A stretch of 49,947 nt of DNA, from assembly GCA_014799845.1 (NCBI GenBank), contig JAAVHF010000047.1, positions 22,204 to 72,150 on the forward strand. The letters are read 5' to 3'. The notes under the pieces are model-generated. The model had not been told where the DNA came from. It did not search any database and saw only the letters and a list, made by a program, of their open reading frames with translations. Positions 33,976 through 41,600 of this stretch are shown here, piece after piece. Numbering within the stretch: the first letter of the stretch is position 1; each line of letters starts with the position of its first letter. Position numbers and translations under genes: made by a program. This DNA comes from Oscillibacter sp. Its GTDB lineage: Bacteria; Bacillota; Clostridia; Oscillospirales; Oscillospiraceae.

Positions 33976-34611
33976 ATGGGATACAGGATTATTGATCTGG
34001 CGTCATACAAGAGAAAAAGCCATTTCGCATATTTCAGTAGTTTTGCCTACCCCTACGTGGGGACCACGGCAAACGTGGACATCACGGCACTGCTGAAAAA
34101 AGTAAAGGACGAGAAGCTGCCGTTTTTCCTTGCGGCCTGCTATTGCGCCTCGCGGGCGGCCAACAGCGTGCCGGAACTCCGGCAGAGGATCCGGGAGGGC
34201 GGGATCGTTGAATTTGAACGGTGCCGTGTTTCCCATACCGTGGCGCTGGAGGACGGAACCTACTGCTACTGTACGCTGGAGGATATCCCTGACTTTCATG
34301 ACTATCTGGCAGAGGGCAGGCAGGCGCAGGAGATGGCGAAGCGGCAGGCGAGCATTGAGGAGGACCCGGAAGAGACGCTGGAAAAGCTCTTTGTTTCCTC
34401 GATCCCCTGGCTGAGCTATACATCGCTGGTCCAGCCCGTTCCCAGTCCGGCGGACAGCAATCCACGGATCACCTTTGGGAAATATTTCTCCCAGGAGGGG
34501 AAGGTCCTGCTGCCTGTGTCCCTGCTGTGCAATCACGCGCTGGTGGACGGCATCCATATCGCGGCATTTTATCAGGCCATGGACCGGGAGATAGCGGAGG
34601 CGGTGCGATGA
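33976..34611 (+). CDS. Chloramphenicol acetyltransferase-like (CatA-type fold) protein
   Basis: 211 residues, the size of a type A CAT monomer. The catalytic motif H-x-x-x-D-G is present as CNHALVDGIHIAAFY near the C-terminus, and the N-terminal segment SHFAYFSSFAYPYVGTTANVD resembles the start of CATs (usual form R-x-x-x-F/Y-x-x-F). Typical CATs have more extended N-terminal loops, and this protein could act on another amine or alcohol acceptor. Resistance is not implied. The ATG at 33976 is chosen because AGAGGGAAA precedes it; the upstream in-frame start at 33955 would overlap the phosphorylase gene. Its stop overlaps the tlyA start by 4 bases. Confidence 0.8.
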   Translation: MGYRIIDLASYKRKSHFAYFSSFAYPYVGTTANVDITALLKKVKDEKLPFFLAACYCASRAANSVPELRQRIREGGIVEFERCRVSHTVALEDGTYCYCTLEDIPDFHDYLAEGRQAQEMAKRQASIEEDPEETLEKLFVSSIPWLSYTSLVQPVPSPADSNPRITFGKYFSQEGKVLLPVSLLCNHALVDGIHIAAFYQAMDREIAEAVR

Positions 34612-35417
34612 GTAAGAAAATCAGGCTGGACGTCCTCCTGACAGAAAAGAACCTCCTGGAGAGCCGTCAGAAAGCCCAGGCCACGATCATGAGCGGTCTG
34701 GTATACGTGGGCGGCCAGCGTGTGGACAAGCCCGGGACGGCAGTGGACCCGGAAGCGGAAATTGAGATCCGGGGAAGCACCCTGCGCTACGTCAGCCGGG
34801 GCGGCCTGAAGCTGGAGAAGGCCATGGCCGTGTGGCCCATCGAATTAGCGGGCAAAGTCTGTATGGATATCGGCGCGTCCACCGGCGGCTTCACCGACTG
34901 CATGCTCCAAAACGGCGCAGGCAAGGTCTACGCGGTGGACGTAGGCTACGGCCAGCTGGCCTGGAGCCTGCGCAGCGATGAGCGGGTCGTGTGTCTGGAG
35001 CGGACCAACGCCCGGTATCTGGACCATGAGATCATCCCGGAGGAGCCGGACTTTTCCAGCGTGGACGTCAGCTTTATTTCCTTAAAGCTGATTCTCCCCG
35101 CCATTGCCAACGTACTGAAGGACGGGGGCGAGGTGGTCTGTCTGGTGAAGCCCCAGTTCGAGGCGGGCAAGGAGAAGGTAGGCAAAAAGGGCGTAGTCCG
35201 TGACCCCGCCGTCCACCGGGAGGTGCTGGAGTGTTTTCTGGAACACGCCGGAGAGAGCGGCTTCACCGTGCTGGACCTGAACTATTCCCCCGTCCGGGGG
35301 CCGGAAGGGAATATTGAGTACCTGGGCTGGCTGCGGAAGGCGGCGTGGGAGGAGAAGTCGTTTGACCTGGCCGCGCTGGTGGAGGCGTCCCATGAGGAGC
35401 TGGAGCGTAAAAGCTGA
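34608..35417 (+). CDS. tlyA: TlyA family rRNA 2'-O-methyltransferase
   Basis: TlyA methylates ribose hydroxyls in rRNA and its name (hemolysin) is historical. 269 residues. The N-terminal S4 RNA-binding domain spans about 1-60 (LDVLLTEKNLLESRQKAQAT). The FtsJ-like fold starts with the SAM-binding motif DIGASTGGFTDCML at 87-100, then KVYAVDVGYGQLAWSLR and the catalytic-type Lys in LVKPQFEAGKEKVGKKG (K-D-K-E tetrad region). The gene is a fixed member of the dxs-tlyA-nadK-argR-recN series. AGCGGAGGCGG stands before the ATG at 34608. Confidence 0.94.
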   Translation: MSKKIRLDVLLTEKNLLESRQKAQATIMSGLVYVGGQRVDKPGTAVDPEAEIEIRGSTLRYVSRGGLKLEKAMAVWPIELAGKVCMDIGASTGGFTDCMLQNGAGKVYAVDVGYGQLAWSLRSDERVVCLERTNARYLDHEIIPEEPDFSSVDVSFISLKLILPAIANVLKDGGEVVCLVKPQFEAGKEKVGKKGVVRDPAVHREVLECFLEHAGESGFTVLDLNYSPVRGPEGNIEYLGWLRKAAWEEKSFDLAALVEASHEELERKS

Positions 35418-35435
35418 ACATGGGAGAGATATGTG

Positions 35436-35876
35436 ATGCGGTATATGACAAAAGAGTGGTATATGCTCTGGCAAACATATCCCATGCCGGATAGATTAAG
35501 AACGGAATTGGAAGGGGTAGCGGCCTTATACCGGGAGGCGCAGGCCCGGGAAACACTGCCGGAGAAGCTCCGTCGGAATTTCATGTTTCATGATGGGGAA
35601 GTGCTTGAAGCCGCGGCTGGCACAGATTTTGTGATTCGATTGAAAAGTCCATATTCGGACTATCAGAAAATCACATTTCAGGACGCCGTTGTAAAACAGG
35701 AGACGCCGCCTGTGGGAGCATGGTGGCTCTATGAGGAATTGTACTGCCATAAAAGCGGCGTTGGATATGAGGCGCATATCTTGTTCCATAAGGCATCCGG
35801 GCCGAGACATAAGCAAACCCTGTTATCGGATCTTTTTGAGACAAAAATCATATGCGGCGATATTTTGTTTGAATAG
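35436..35876 (+). CDS. DUF4085-like protein
   Basis: 146 residues, soluble, mixed alpha/beta. The opening MRYMTKEWYMLWQ is like the M-[K/R]-Y-x-T-K-E-W-Y start of the DUF4085 family of Clostridia, and the second half has IRLKSPYSDYQKITFQDAVV, WWLYEELYCHKSGVGYEAH and ILFHKASG in the order seen there. Function unknown. GGGAGAGA lies 7 bases before the ATG at 35436. The segment is more AT-rich than its neighbours and interrupts the conserved order between tlyA and nadK. Confidence 0.65.
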   Translation: MRYMTKEWYMLWQTYPMPDRLRTELEGVAALYREAQARETLPEKLRRNFMFHDGEVLEAAAGTDFVIRLKSPYSDYQKITFQDAVVKQETPPVGAWWLYEELYCHKSGVGYEAHILFHKASGPRHKQTLLSDLFETKIICGDILFE

Positions 35877-35905
35877 GGCAGTGGACCCGAACTTGGAGGG
35901 AAAAT

Positions 35906-36235
35906 ATGACGGTGGATTTCAGTGTGAACGAGATGCTGGAGATGCAGAGGACGCTACAAGAAAAGTATAAAGATAAATGGGAGCCTATTTCTCCGGAGAC
36001 AGGGAGAAGCCACCTCCTCTGGATGATCGGTGAGGCAGGGGAAGTGATTGATATTATCAAAAAAAACGGGGACACAGAGCCATTAGTCGATGCTGTCCTG
36101 AGGAAAAATCTTGTTGAAGAACTGTCGGATGTTCTCATGCACTACAGCGATATCCTGCTGTGCTACGGGATATCTGCCGGTGAGTTGAAGCAGGCATATA
36201 CGGAAAAATTTGAAAAGAACATGAAGCGCTGGTAG
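35906..36235 (+). CDS. MazG-like nucleotide pyrophosphohydrolase
   Basis: 109 residues of the all-alpha NTP-PPase fold. The metal-binding pattern E-x-x-E-x-x-E...E-x-x-D is present as HLLWMIGEAGEVIDIIKK and LVEELSDVLMHYSDILL (E...E-x-x-D-V). Such proteins hydrolyse noncanonical nucleoside triphosphates to monophosphate and pyrophosphate. The short length fits a single-domain tetramer or dimer like iMazG. It stands 29 bases after the preceding gene, with GGAGGGAAA before the ATG. Confidence 0.86.
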   Translation: MTVDFSVNEMLEMQRTLQEKYKDKWEPISPETGRSHLLWMIGEAGEVIDIIKKNGDTEPLVDAVLRKNLVEELSDVLMHYSDILLCYGISAGELKQAYTEKFEKNMKRW

Positions 36236-36274
36236 ATTTTTATTGGTTATAGGAACGACACGGAGGTGCGCATG

Positions 36275-37150
36275 ATGAAGCGCGTAATATTATGCCCCAA
36301 CCCCTACCGGGACAAGGGACTTGCTGCGGCCAGGGAGGCGGACGCCATCCTGCGCAGCGCGGGACTGACGACGGTCTACTGCCTTCCTTTCAAACCGGAG
36401 GGCGGCGACGGACAGTTTGGCGTACCCCTGCGTCCCCTCCAGCAGGAGCTGCGCAGCAGCGAACTGGTGGTAGCCTTCGGCGGGGACGGTACAATCCTGC
36501 ACCTGGCACGTGCGGCCTCTATGCGGGGTGTGCCGGTGCTTGGGGTGAATCTGGGCAGTTTGGGGTTCATGTCCGACCTGGAGCTGAGCGAGCTTGGACT
36601 GCTGAAAAATCTGGCGAATGGACGTTACCGCCGGGAAAAGCGGATGATGCTGGACGTATCCGTCCTGCGGGACGGACGGACAGTGTATACCGGCAGCGCC
36701 CTGAATGACGCGGTGGTCACCAAAGGCGCGATGGCGCGGGTGGTGCGGTTGCAGATCAATACAGGGGAGGACCAGCTGGGGATTTTCTCCGGGGATGGGG
36801 TGGTGGTGGCCACGCCCACCGGTTCCACGGGCTACTCTCTGTCGGCGGGGGGACCCATTGTGGAACCTACGGCGCAGAACTTCGTCATCAGTCCCATCTG
36901 CGCCCACTCGGTCTTTTCCAAGTCCTTCGTGCTTTCCGCCGCGGGGACGGTGACCATCACGCCGGCGGAGCAGAACCGGAAACAGGTCTATCTGTCGGTG
37001 GACGGCGGCAAAGCGTTTGCCCTGCGGCAGGGGGATAAGGTACGCATCTGCCGGTCCCGGTATGAGACAGAGCTGCTGCGATTAACAGATAAGAGCATTT
37101 ACGAAATTTTACGGACGAAAATGACAGGAGGCATTGGACATGAAAAATGA
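36275..37150 (+). CDS. nadK: NAD kinase
   Basis: Phosphorylates NAD to NADP using ATP or polyphosphate. 291 residues. Catalytic G-G-D-G-T at residues 69-73 in LVVAFGGDGTILHLARAA; NLGSLGFMSDLE follows (usual N-x-G-x-L-G-F-L). The segment LNDAVVTKGAMARVV has the N-D/E-x-x-x-x-x-G motif, and TPTGSTGYSLSAGGPIV is the conserved substrate loop. Three nearby codons could start the gene; GGAGG at 36262-36266 favours the ATG at 36275 (8-base spacing) over 36272. Its stop overlaps the argR start. Confidence 0.95.
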   Translation: MKRVILCPNPYRDKGLAAAREADAILRSAGLTTVYCLPFKPEGGDGQFGVPLRPLQQELRSSELVVAFGGDGTILHLARAASMRGVPVLGVNLGSLGFMSDLELSELGLLKNLANGRYRREKRMMLDVSVLRDGRTVYTGSALNDAVVTKGAMARVVRLQINTGEDQLGIFSGDGVVVATPTGSTGYSLSAGGPIVEPTAQNFVISPICAHSVFSKSFVLSAAGTVTITPAEQNRKQVYLSVDGGKAFALRQGDKVRICRSRYETELLRLTDKSIYEILRTKMTGGIGHEK

Positions 37151-37592
37151 TCGTCAGAGGAGAATTTTAGAGATCGTGGAGCGTGAGCCCATCGACACAC
37201 AGGAACTGCTCCAGCAGCGTCTGCTGGAGCAGGGGATCAGCTGCACACAGGCGACCATTTCCCGGGATATCAAGCAGCTGCACCTGATTAAGGAGCCGGT
37301 GGGGCAGGGGCGGTACCGGTATACGGTGTCCAGCCAGCGCAATCGTTTGAATGTAGCGGATAAGCTGCGCAACATCTTCCGGGAAAGTATTGTCAGCATT
37401 GATTATGCGCAGAACATAGTGGTCATCAAAACCATGGCGGGGTTGGCCAACGCGGCCGCCGCCGCGCTGGATGGGATGAATGTTCCCTATATGGTAGGAA
37501 CTTTGGCTGGTGATGATACGGCGTTTCTTGTGATGAGGGATACGGAATCCGCCCGCGGATTCTGCGAAGAGATACATGAGATGATAAAATGA
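37140..37592 (+). CDS. argR: Arginine repressor ArgR/AhrC
   Basis: Hexameric arginine-responsive transcription regulator. 150 residues. N-terminal winged helix about 1-66: RRILEIVEREPIDTQELLQQ and CTQATISRDIKQLHLIK (S-R-D recognition helix). C-terminal arginine-binding and oligomerisation domain: NIVVIKTMAGLANAAAAALD and VGTLAGDDTAFLVMRD (the G-D-D motif). AGGAGG lies 9 bases before the ATG at 37140. In this lineage the regulator commonly stands before recN, as here; arginine genes themselves are not in the window. Confidence 0.95.
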   Translation: MKNDRQRRILEIVEREPIDTQELLQQRLLEQGISCTQATISRDIKQLHLIKEPVGQGRYRYTVSSQRNRLNVADKLRNIFRESIVSIDYAQNIVVIKTMAGLANAAAAALDGMNVPYMVGTLAGDDTAFLVMRDTESARGFCEEIHEMIK

Positions 37593-37749
37593 ATCTCTGC
37601 CGCCCGGGCGCTTGACCGCAGGTCAAGTGCCGGGACGGTCGTTTAAACGCCGAAGGCGGCTAAATGACGTCCTGACCGGCGGCAAACGGGAGTGGTTTTG
37701 ATTCGCGACCCCGGGGCCTGCGGCGGCAGAGAAGAAAGAGGCATCGACT
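37593..37749. other. argR-recN gap with two small inverted repeats
   Basis: 157 bases without a gene. They contain CTTGACC-GCA-GGTCAAG at 37611-37627 and the small hairpin CGCCGAAGGCG near 37649. There is no T-run, and I saw no good -35/-10 pair, so recN is probably read through from upstream. The recN ribosome binding site is AAGAAAGAGG just before 37750. Confidence 0.4.
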
Positions 37750-39426
37750 ATGCTACAATTGCTGCATATTGAAAACATCGCGGTCATAGAAGAGGCGGAT
37801 ATCACCTTTGATGAGGGCTTCAACGCTCTTACCGGCGAGACCGGCGCTGGTAAGAGCATCGTCATCGACGCCATGGGCGCCGTGCTGGGCCAGCGGACCA
37901 GCAGGGATCTGATCCGTACCGGAGCGGCCAAGGCGTTCGTCAGCGCCGTATTCACCGGTGTGCCGCACTTGTCGGCACTGGACGAGTGCGGCGCTGAGGC
38001 TGAGGATGGCGAGCTCCTGCTGCAAAGGGAAATCTACGCCGATGGCAAGAACGCCTGCCGCGTGGGCGGCAGGCCGGTAACCGTGGCCCAGCTGCGGAAG
38101 ATCGGCGCGGCTCTGCTGAACATCCACGGCCAACACGATGGCCAGCAGCTTCTGGACGAGGAGCAGCACGGGGCCTATCTGGACAGCTTCGGCCGTGTGG
38201 AGAAGGAGCTGGAGGGCTATACCGCCTGCTACGAGGCCATGGAGGGGACCCGAAAAAAGCTGAAAGCCCTGCAAATGGACGAGGCCGAAAAGGAACGGCG
38301 GATGGACAGCCTCAAGTTCCAGATCGATGAACTGGAGCGGGCGCAGCTGAAGCCCGGGGAGGAGGAGGCCCTTCTCCAGAGGCGGAATCTGCTGCGCAAC
38401 AGCGAAAAATTCATGTCCGCCATTCAGGGAGCCGTGTGGAGCCTCACCGGCGGAGACGACGGCGGCGGCGCGGTGTCTGAGCTGCGGGAAGCCGCCGGCG
38501 CTGTCTCCGGTGCAAAAAATCTGGACGAGCAGTTCGCCCAGCTTCATGAGCGGCTTGAAAATCTCTATTCCGAGGCCTACGATGTGGCAGAGACCCTGCG
38601 GGATTTGCAGGATTCCTTTGATTTCAGTCCCCATGAGCTGGACGAACTGGAGAGCCGGGCGGACCAGCTGTACCGTCTGAAAAAGAAGTACGGTCCCACC
38701 GTGGAGGACATGATCGAGTATCTGGAGCAGCGCAAAGAAGAGCTGGATCAGATTGCCTTTGCCTCCGACACCGCCGCCAGACTGGAAAAGCAGCTGGAAA
38801 AGGAACGCAAACAGGTGATGAAAGCCGCCGGCGTATTGTCCGATGCCCGGAAGTCGGCGGCAAAGCAGCTGGAAGCCCGGATTCAGGACGAGCTCCGCCA
38901 GTTGGATATGCCCAAGGTGCGTTTTGCCATCTGCTTTGAGGAGAAGGAACCGGATGCCTCCGGCATTGATGTGGTGCGCTTCCTCATGTCCGCAAATGTA
39001 GGGGAGGAACTGCGGCCCATCAACAAGGTAGCCTCCGGCGGCGAGCTGGCGAGGATCATGCTGGCGCTGAAAAACGTGCTGGCAGAAAATGAGCTGATTG
39101 GGACCCTGGTTTTCGATGAGGTGGACACCGGCGTCAGCGGCCGCGCGGCGCAGAAGGTCGCGGCCAAGCTGGCCCAGGTCAGCCGCCGGAAGCAGGTGCT
39201 GTGCGTCACTCATCTGCCTCAGCTGGCGGCCATGGCGGACACCCACTTCTCCGTGGAGAAAGGGGAGAGCAAAGGGCGGACCTATACGAAGGTCCTGCGT
39301 CTGGACCGGGAGCGGCGGAAGCAGGAACTGGCCCGCCTCACCGGCGGCGAACATCTGACGGAAGCCATGCTGGCGGGAGCCGGGGAACTGCTGGACGCGG
39401 CGGAAGCGTACAAAAAGAGTATTTAA
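37750..39426 (+). CDS. recN: DNA repair ATPase RecN
   Basis: SMC-like protein acting early at double-strand breaks. 558 residues, full length. Walker A GETGAGKS at residues 29-36; the segment LLNIHGQHDGQQLLDEEQH is the RecN-specific Q-H-D motif. A long coiled coil (about 155-345) with charged heptads follows. The C-terminal head has signature VASGGELARIMLALK, Walker B TLVFDEVDTGVSGRAA and H-loop VLCVTHLPQLAAMAD. It is the last conserved member of the dxs-recN series; the next gene is 18 bases downstream. Confidence 0.96.
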   Translation: MLQLLHIENIAVIEEADITFDEGFNALTGETGAGKSIVIDAMGAVLGQRTSRDLIRTGAAKAFVSAVFTGVPHLSALDECGAEAEDGELLLQREIYADGKNACRVGGRPVTVAQLRKIGAALLNIHGQHDGQQLLDEEQHGAYLDSFGRVEKELEGYTACYEAMEGTRKKLKALQMDEAEKERRMDSLKFQIDELERAQLKPGEEEALLQRRNLLRNSEKFMSAIQGAVWSLTGGDDGGGAVSELREAAGAVSGAKNLDEQFAQLHERLENLYSEAYDVAETLRDLQDSFDFSPHELDELESRADQLYRLKKKYGPTVEDMIEYLEQRKEELDQIAFASDTAARLEKQLEKERKQVMKAAGVLSDARKSAAKQLEARIQDELRQLDMPKVRFAICFEEKEPDASGIDVVRFLMSANVGEELRPINKVASGGELARIMLALKNVLAENELIGTLVFDEVDTGVSGRAAQKVAAKLAQVSRRKQVLCVTHLPQLAAMADTHFSVEKGESKGRTYTKVLRLDRERRKQELARLTGGEHLTEAMLAGAGELLDAAEAYKKSI

Positions 39427-39444
39427 CGGGGAAGGAAGGCGTCC

Positions 39445-40398
39445 ATGGAAGGTATTGAGCATCTGAAAAAATATCTCTTGACGGTCCACCCGGTGCGGAA
39501 GACCGCGGCGCAGAAGGCGGAGTTCCGCCAGTGGCTGCTGCGTGAACTGAAGCGGGCGGGCTGGAAAGCGGGGGAGGAGACCTACGGAAAATTCAATGGC
39601 AGCGTCAACGTAACAGCCGGGGACCCGGAGAGGGCGGAGGTCTTTCTCTGCGCCCACTATGACACCGGGTCCAGGATGCTGGCGCCCAATTTTGTATCGC
39701 CCACCAATGTGCCGGCCCATGTGTGCTATCATCTGGCGGCGGCGCTGGTGCTTGTGGCGGCGGCGTTTCTGCTGTCCTTTGCGGTCAGTTTCCCGCTGAA
39801 CCAGCCCAAATTGATGCTGCCTCTGTTTCTGGTGCTGGCAGTGGCGGCGCTGTGGATCGCGGCCTATGGGCCCGCAAATCAGAATAACGCCAACGGCAAC
39901 TCCTCCGGCGTGCTGGCCCTGCTGGCCGCCGCCAAAGAAATAAACTTTGACAAACGGGTGTGCCTGGTGTTTCTGGACAACAGCGAGCGGACGCTCCTGG
40001 GCGCATCCGCTTTCAAGAAGAAGCACGCCGAGCAGGCGTCGAAGCGGCTGTTTCTCAATCTGGACTGCGTAGGGGACGGCGCGGACCTGCTGCTGATTCC
40101 TTCCAAGTACAGCCGCTGGGATGGAGGATTGGTTGAGGCGCTGGAAGAAGCTTTCCCGGAAGGGGAGGAGATGCGTCCCCATGTGCTGACCAAGGGCCTG
40201 CAATATTATCCCTCCGATGGGCGGAAGTTCAAGTTCCATGTGGACCTCTGCGCCTGCCGGTATCTGGCGGGACTGGGGTACTATATTCCTCATCTGAGGA
40301 CGAAAAAGGACACCATGCTGGAGGAGGGAAACGTGGCCTACATCGCCCACAGTCTGGCGCGGTTTTTGCCGAAATATTTGGATGAAGAGAGGCAATAA
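39445..40398 (+). CDS. M28-like zinc peptidase with membrane segment
   Basis: 317 residues. A split M28-like fold: first metal segment VFLCAHYDTGSRM (H-x-D), then two adjacent hydrophobic helices (residues about 90-150: LAAALVLVAAAFLLSFAVSF and LMLPLFLVLAVAALWIAAYG) inserted before NNANGNSSGVLALLAAAK (D/N-x-A-N-G) and VFLDNSERTLLGASAF, LFLNLDCVGDGADLLL and HLRTKKDTMLEE (late H/D region). In standard M28 enzymes the second segment is D-N-A-S-G; here it reads N-A-N-G, so one ligand may differ. It is probably a membrane-anchored aminopeptidase-like protein with uncertain activity. No signal peptide is seen. Confidence 0.72.
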   Translation: MEGIEHLKKYLLTVHPVRKTAAQKAEFRQWLLRELKRAGWKAGEETYGKFNGSVNVTAGDPERAEVFLCAHYDTGSRMLAPNFVSPTNVPAHVCYHLAAALVLVAAAFLLSFAVSFPLNQPKLMLPLFLVLAVAALWIAAYGPANQNNANGNSSGVLALLAAAKEINFDKRVCLVFLDNSERTLLGASAFKKKHAEQASKRLFLNLDCVGDGADLLLIPSKYSRWDGGLVEALEEAFPEGEEMRPHVLTKGLQYYPSDGRKFKFHVDLCACRYLAGLGYYIPHLRTKKDTMLEEGNVAYIAHSLARFLPKYLDEERQ

Positions 40399-40444
40399 AT
40401 ATTCCGTTTTCCGAGCGGCATGTCTTTAGGCATTGGAGGTGAAT

Positions 40445-40981
40445 ATGAAACTGTATTTGGTCAAGCCTGATCTGATCTATTATGAAAAATACAACGACAT
40501 GATGTCCGAATGGTATGCAAGCAAAACCCAGATAGCCCCATGGTTCCTGGATCATACAATCCAGTCCATTGATGAGTTTGCTCAGTTCGTCAGGATGTTA
40601 GACGATTGTGAACATGGGATCGTTGATAAAAGATTCAGTGCCACATCATCATTTTTTGTAGTGGATGAAAACGACGGATTGATAGGCGCTGCCAGTCTGC
40701 GTCATTATCTTACAGTTGAAGGATTTCATTCCTGGGGGCATATTGGATATGGCGTCCGTCCCGCTGAACGCAAAAAGGGCTATGCTGTTCAGACGTTAAA
40801 AATGATGCTGGAGCAGGCAAAGAAAAAGGGGATATATAAGGTGTTGGTCGGTGTTCATGACGGTAATATTGGTTCATGGAAAACCGTTGAGAAATGCGGA
40901 GGAGTTATGGAAAATGTTGTACATATAGAAAATGATGATGAACCAATTCGCAGGTATTGGATCGACATAGAGCGGGACTGA
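40445..40981 (+). CDS. GNAT family N-acetyltransferase
   Basis: 178 residues. The acetyl-CoA loop GYGVRPAERKKGYAVQTLKMM has the R-K-K-G-Y/A form, and the final segment VHDGNIGSWKTVEKCGGVMEN is the usual N-x-x-S-x-x-x-x-E-x-x-G ending of the YedL/RimJ group. GGAGGTGA stands before the ATG at 40445. This gene uses AT-rich codons compared with recN and the M28-like gene, so it may be a later arrival. The acceptor is unknown. Confidence 0.88.
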   Translation: MKLYLVKPDLIYYEKYNDMMSEWYASKTQIAPWFLDHTIQSIDEFAQFVRMLDDCEHGIVDKRFSATSSFFVVDENDGLIGAASLRHYLTVEGFHSWGHIGYGVRPAERKKGYAVQTLKMMLEQAKKKGIYKVLVGVHDGNIGSWKTVEKCGGVMENVVHIENDDEPIRRYWIDIERD

Positions 40982-41035
40982 CGATTGCATTTGCGGAGTA
41001 GATCTAATAAATATCCTGGTGACAAGGATATATAT

Positions 41036-41065
41036 AGTAAACGGCAAAAGTATTTGCCGTTTACT
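41036..41065. repeat. 30-bp palindrome, copy 1
   Basis: Perfect 13-bp arms AGTAAACGGCAAA/TTTGCCGTTTACT around a 4-base loop. Identical to the copy at 41269-41298. Confidence 0.85.
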
Positions 41066-41268
41066 CTGCGTGTCAAAAAAGATGCTGCGCATCTTTTTTG
41101 AGGGGGTCTCGCTACGCTCTGCGCCTCGGTTGTCCGCTTACAGCGGACAATTCGACGCTCGCTCTGCGCAAAGTGTTTTTCCCACGTACACGCCGCGGGA
41201 AAAACAATTAAATTTTATTTGCCGCCTGCGGGCGGCAAACTCCTGCGGAGGGCTTTTTTGACAGTCTG

Positions 41269-41298
41269 AGTAAACGGCAAAAGTATTTGCCGTTTACT
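41269..41298. repeat. 30-bp palindrome, copy 2
   Basis: Identical to the copy at 41036-41065, 233 bases away start to start. Confidence 0.85.
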
Positions 41299-41470
41299 AT
41301 AATATCAAAATGCCGTTTCGCTCGCCCCTGCGGGGCAACCGCGAAACATGGCAAACTATAGTAAGCGCAATTTTTAATTTCGCTTACTATAAATATTCAC
41401 CGGTCTTGAATTTGGAGATATCGGGGACACGGAAGCAAACTGGGAGATAAACGGGTCACTTCCGTCTATA

Positions 41471-41506
41471 TGTGGGGGCGCACGCGGTGCGTCCCCACAT
41501 TATTTT
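41471..41506 (+). terminator. Intrinsic terminator upstream of the spoIIE-like gene
   Basis: A 13-bp stem, TGTGGGGGCGCAC (41471-41483) with GTGCGTCCCCACA (41487-41499), one G-T pair, a 3-base loop, then TTATTTTG. It closes transcription from the repeat region. The stretch 41400-41470 holds nothing recognisable. From 41507 to 41600 a TACAAT at 41559-41564 could be the -10 of the next gene, but no convincing -35 goes with it. Confidence 0.8.
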
Positions 41507-41600
41507 GTTCCGCTATTCCCTCCCGCATTTCCCGACAGGATTTTCCCTCTCCGCCTGCTACAATGGGTAAAACAATGAACAACGGAGAAGGGGACAAGCT

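Larger units (their letters stand above)
41032..41391. repeat. MITE-like repeat element with palindromes and imperfect terminal inverted repeats
   Basis: About 360 bases, no gene. The left end TATAGTAAACG (from 41033) and right end CGCTTACTATA (41381-41391) are inverted repeats matching at 10 of 11 positions, with TA at both borders. Inside are two identical 30-bp palindromes (41036-41065 and 41269-41298; arms AGTAAACGGCAAA and TTTGCCGTTTACT, loop AGTA). Further hairpins: CAAAAAAGATG/CATCTTTTTTG at 41074-41100, TTGTCCGCT/AGCGGACAA at 41130-41150, GTTTTTCCC/GGGAAAAAC at 41175-41205, TTTGCCGCC/GGCGGCAAA at 41218-41239, a compound hairpin at 41310-41350, and the last one TATAGTAAGCG/CGCTTACTATA at 41357-41391. 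This is the form of a nonautonomous mobile element or a cluster of extragenic palindromes. Confidence 0.6.

Noticed and set aside
33976-34611. Chloramphenicol resistance gene
   Set aside because: Fold and H-x-x-x-D-G are present, but CAT-like acetyltransferases often act on other compounds and there is no mobile or resistance context.
37753-40395. An 880-codon open frame on the minus strand, opposite recN and the peptidase gene
   Set aside because: It is antisense to two clear genes with full motifs, uses His/Gln/Gly-rich low-complexity wording typical of the shadow of GC-rich coding, and has no domain features.
41032-41391. CRISPR array
   Set aside because: Only two identical repeats 203 bases apart, both palindromic, with no regular spacers and no cas genes nearby.
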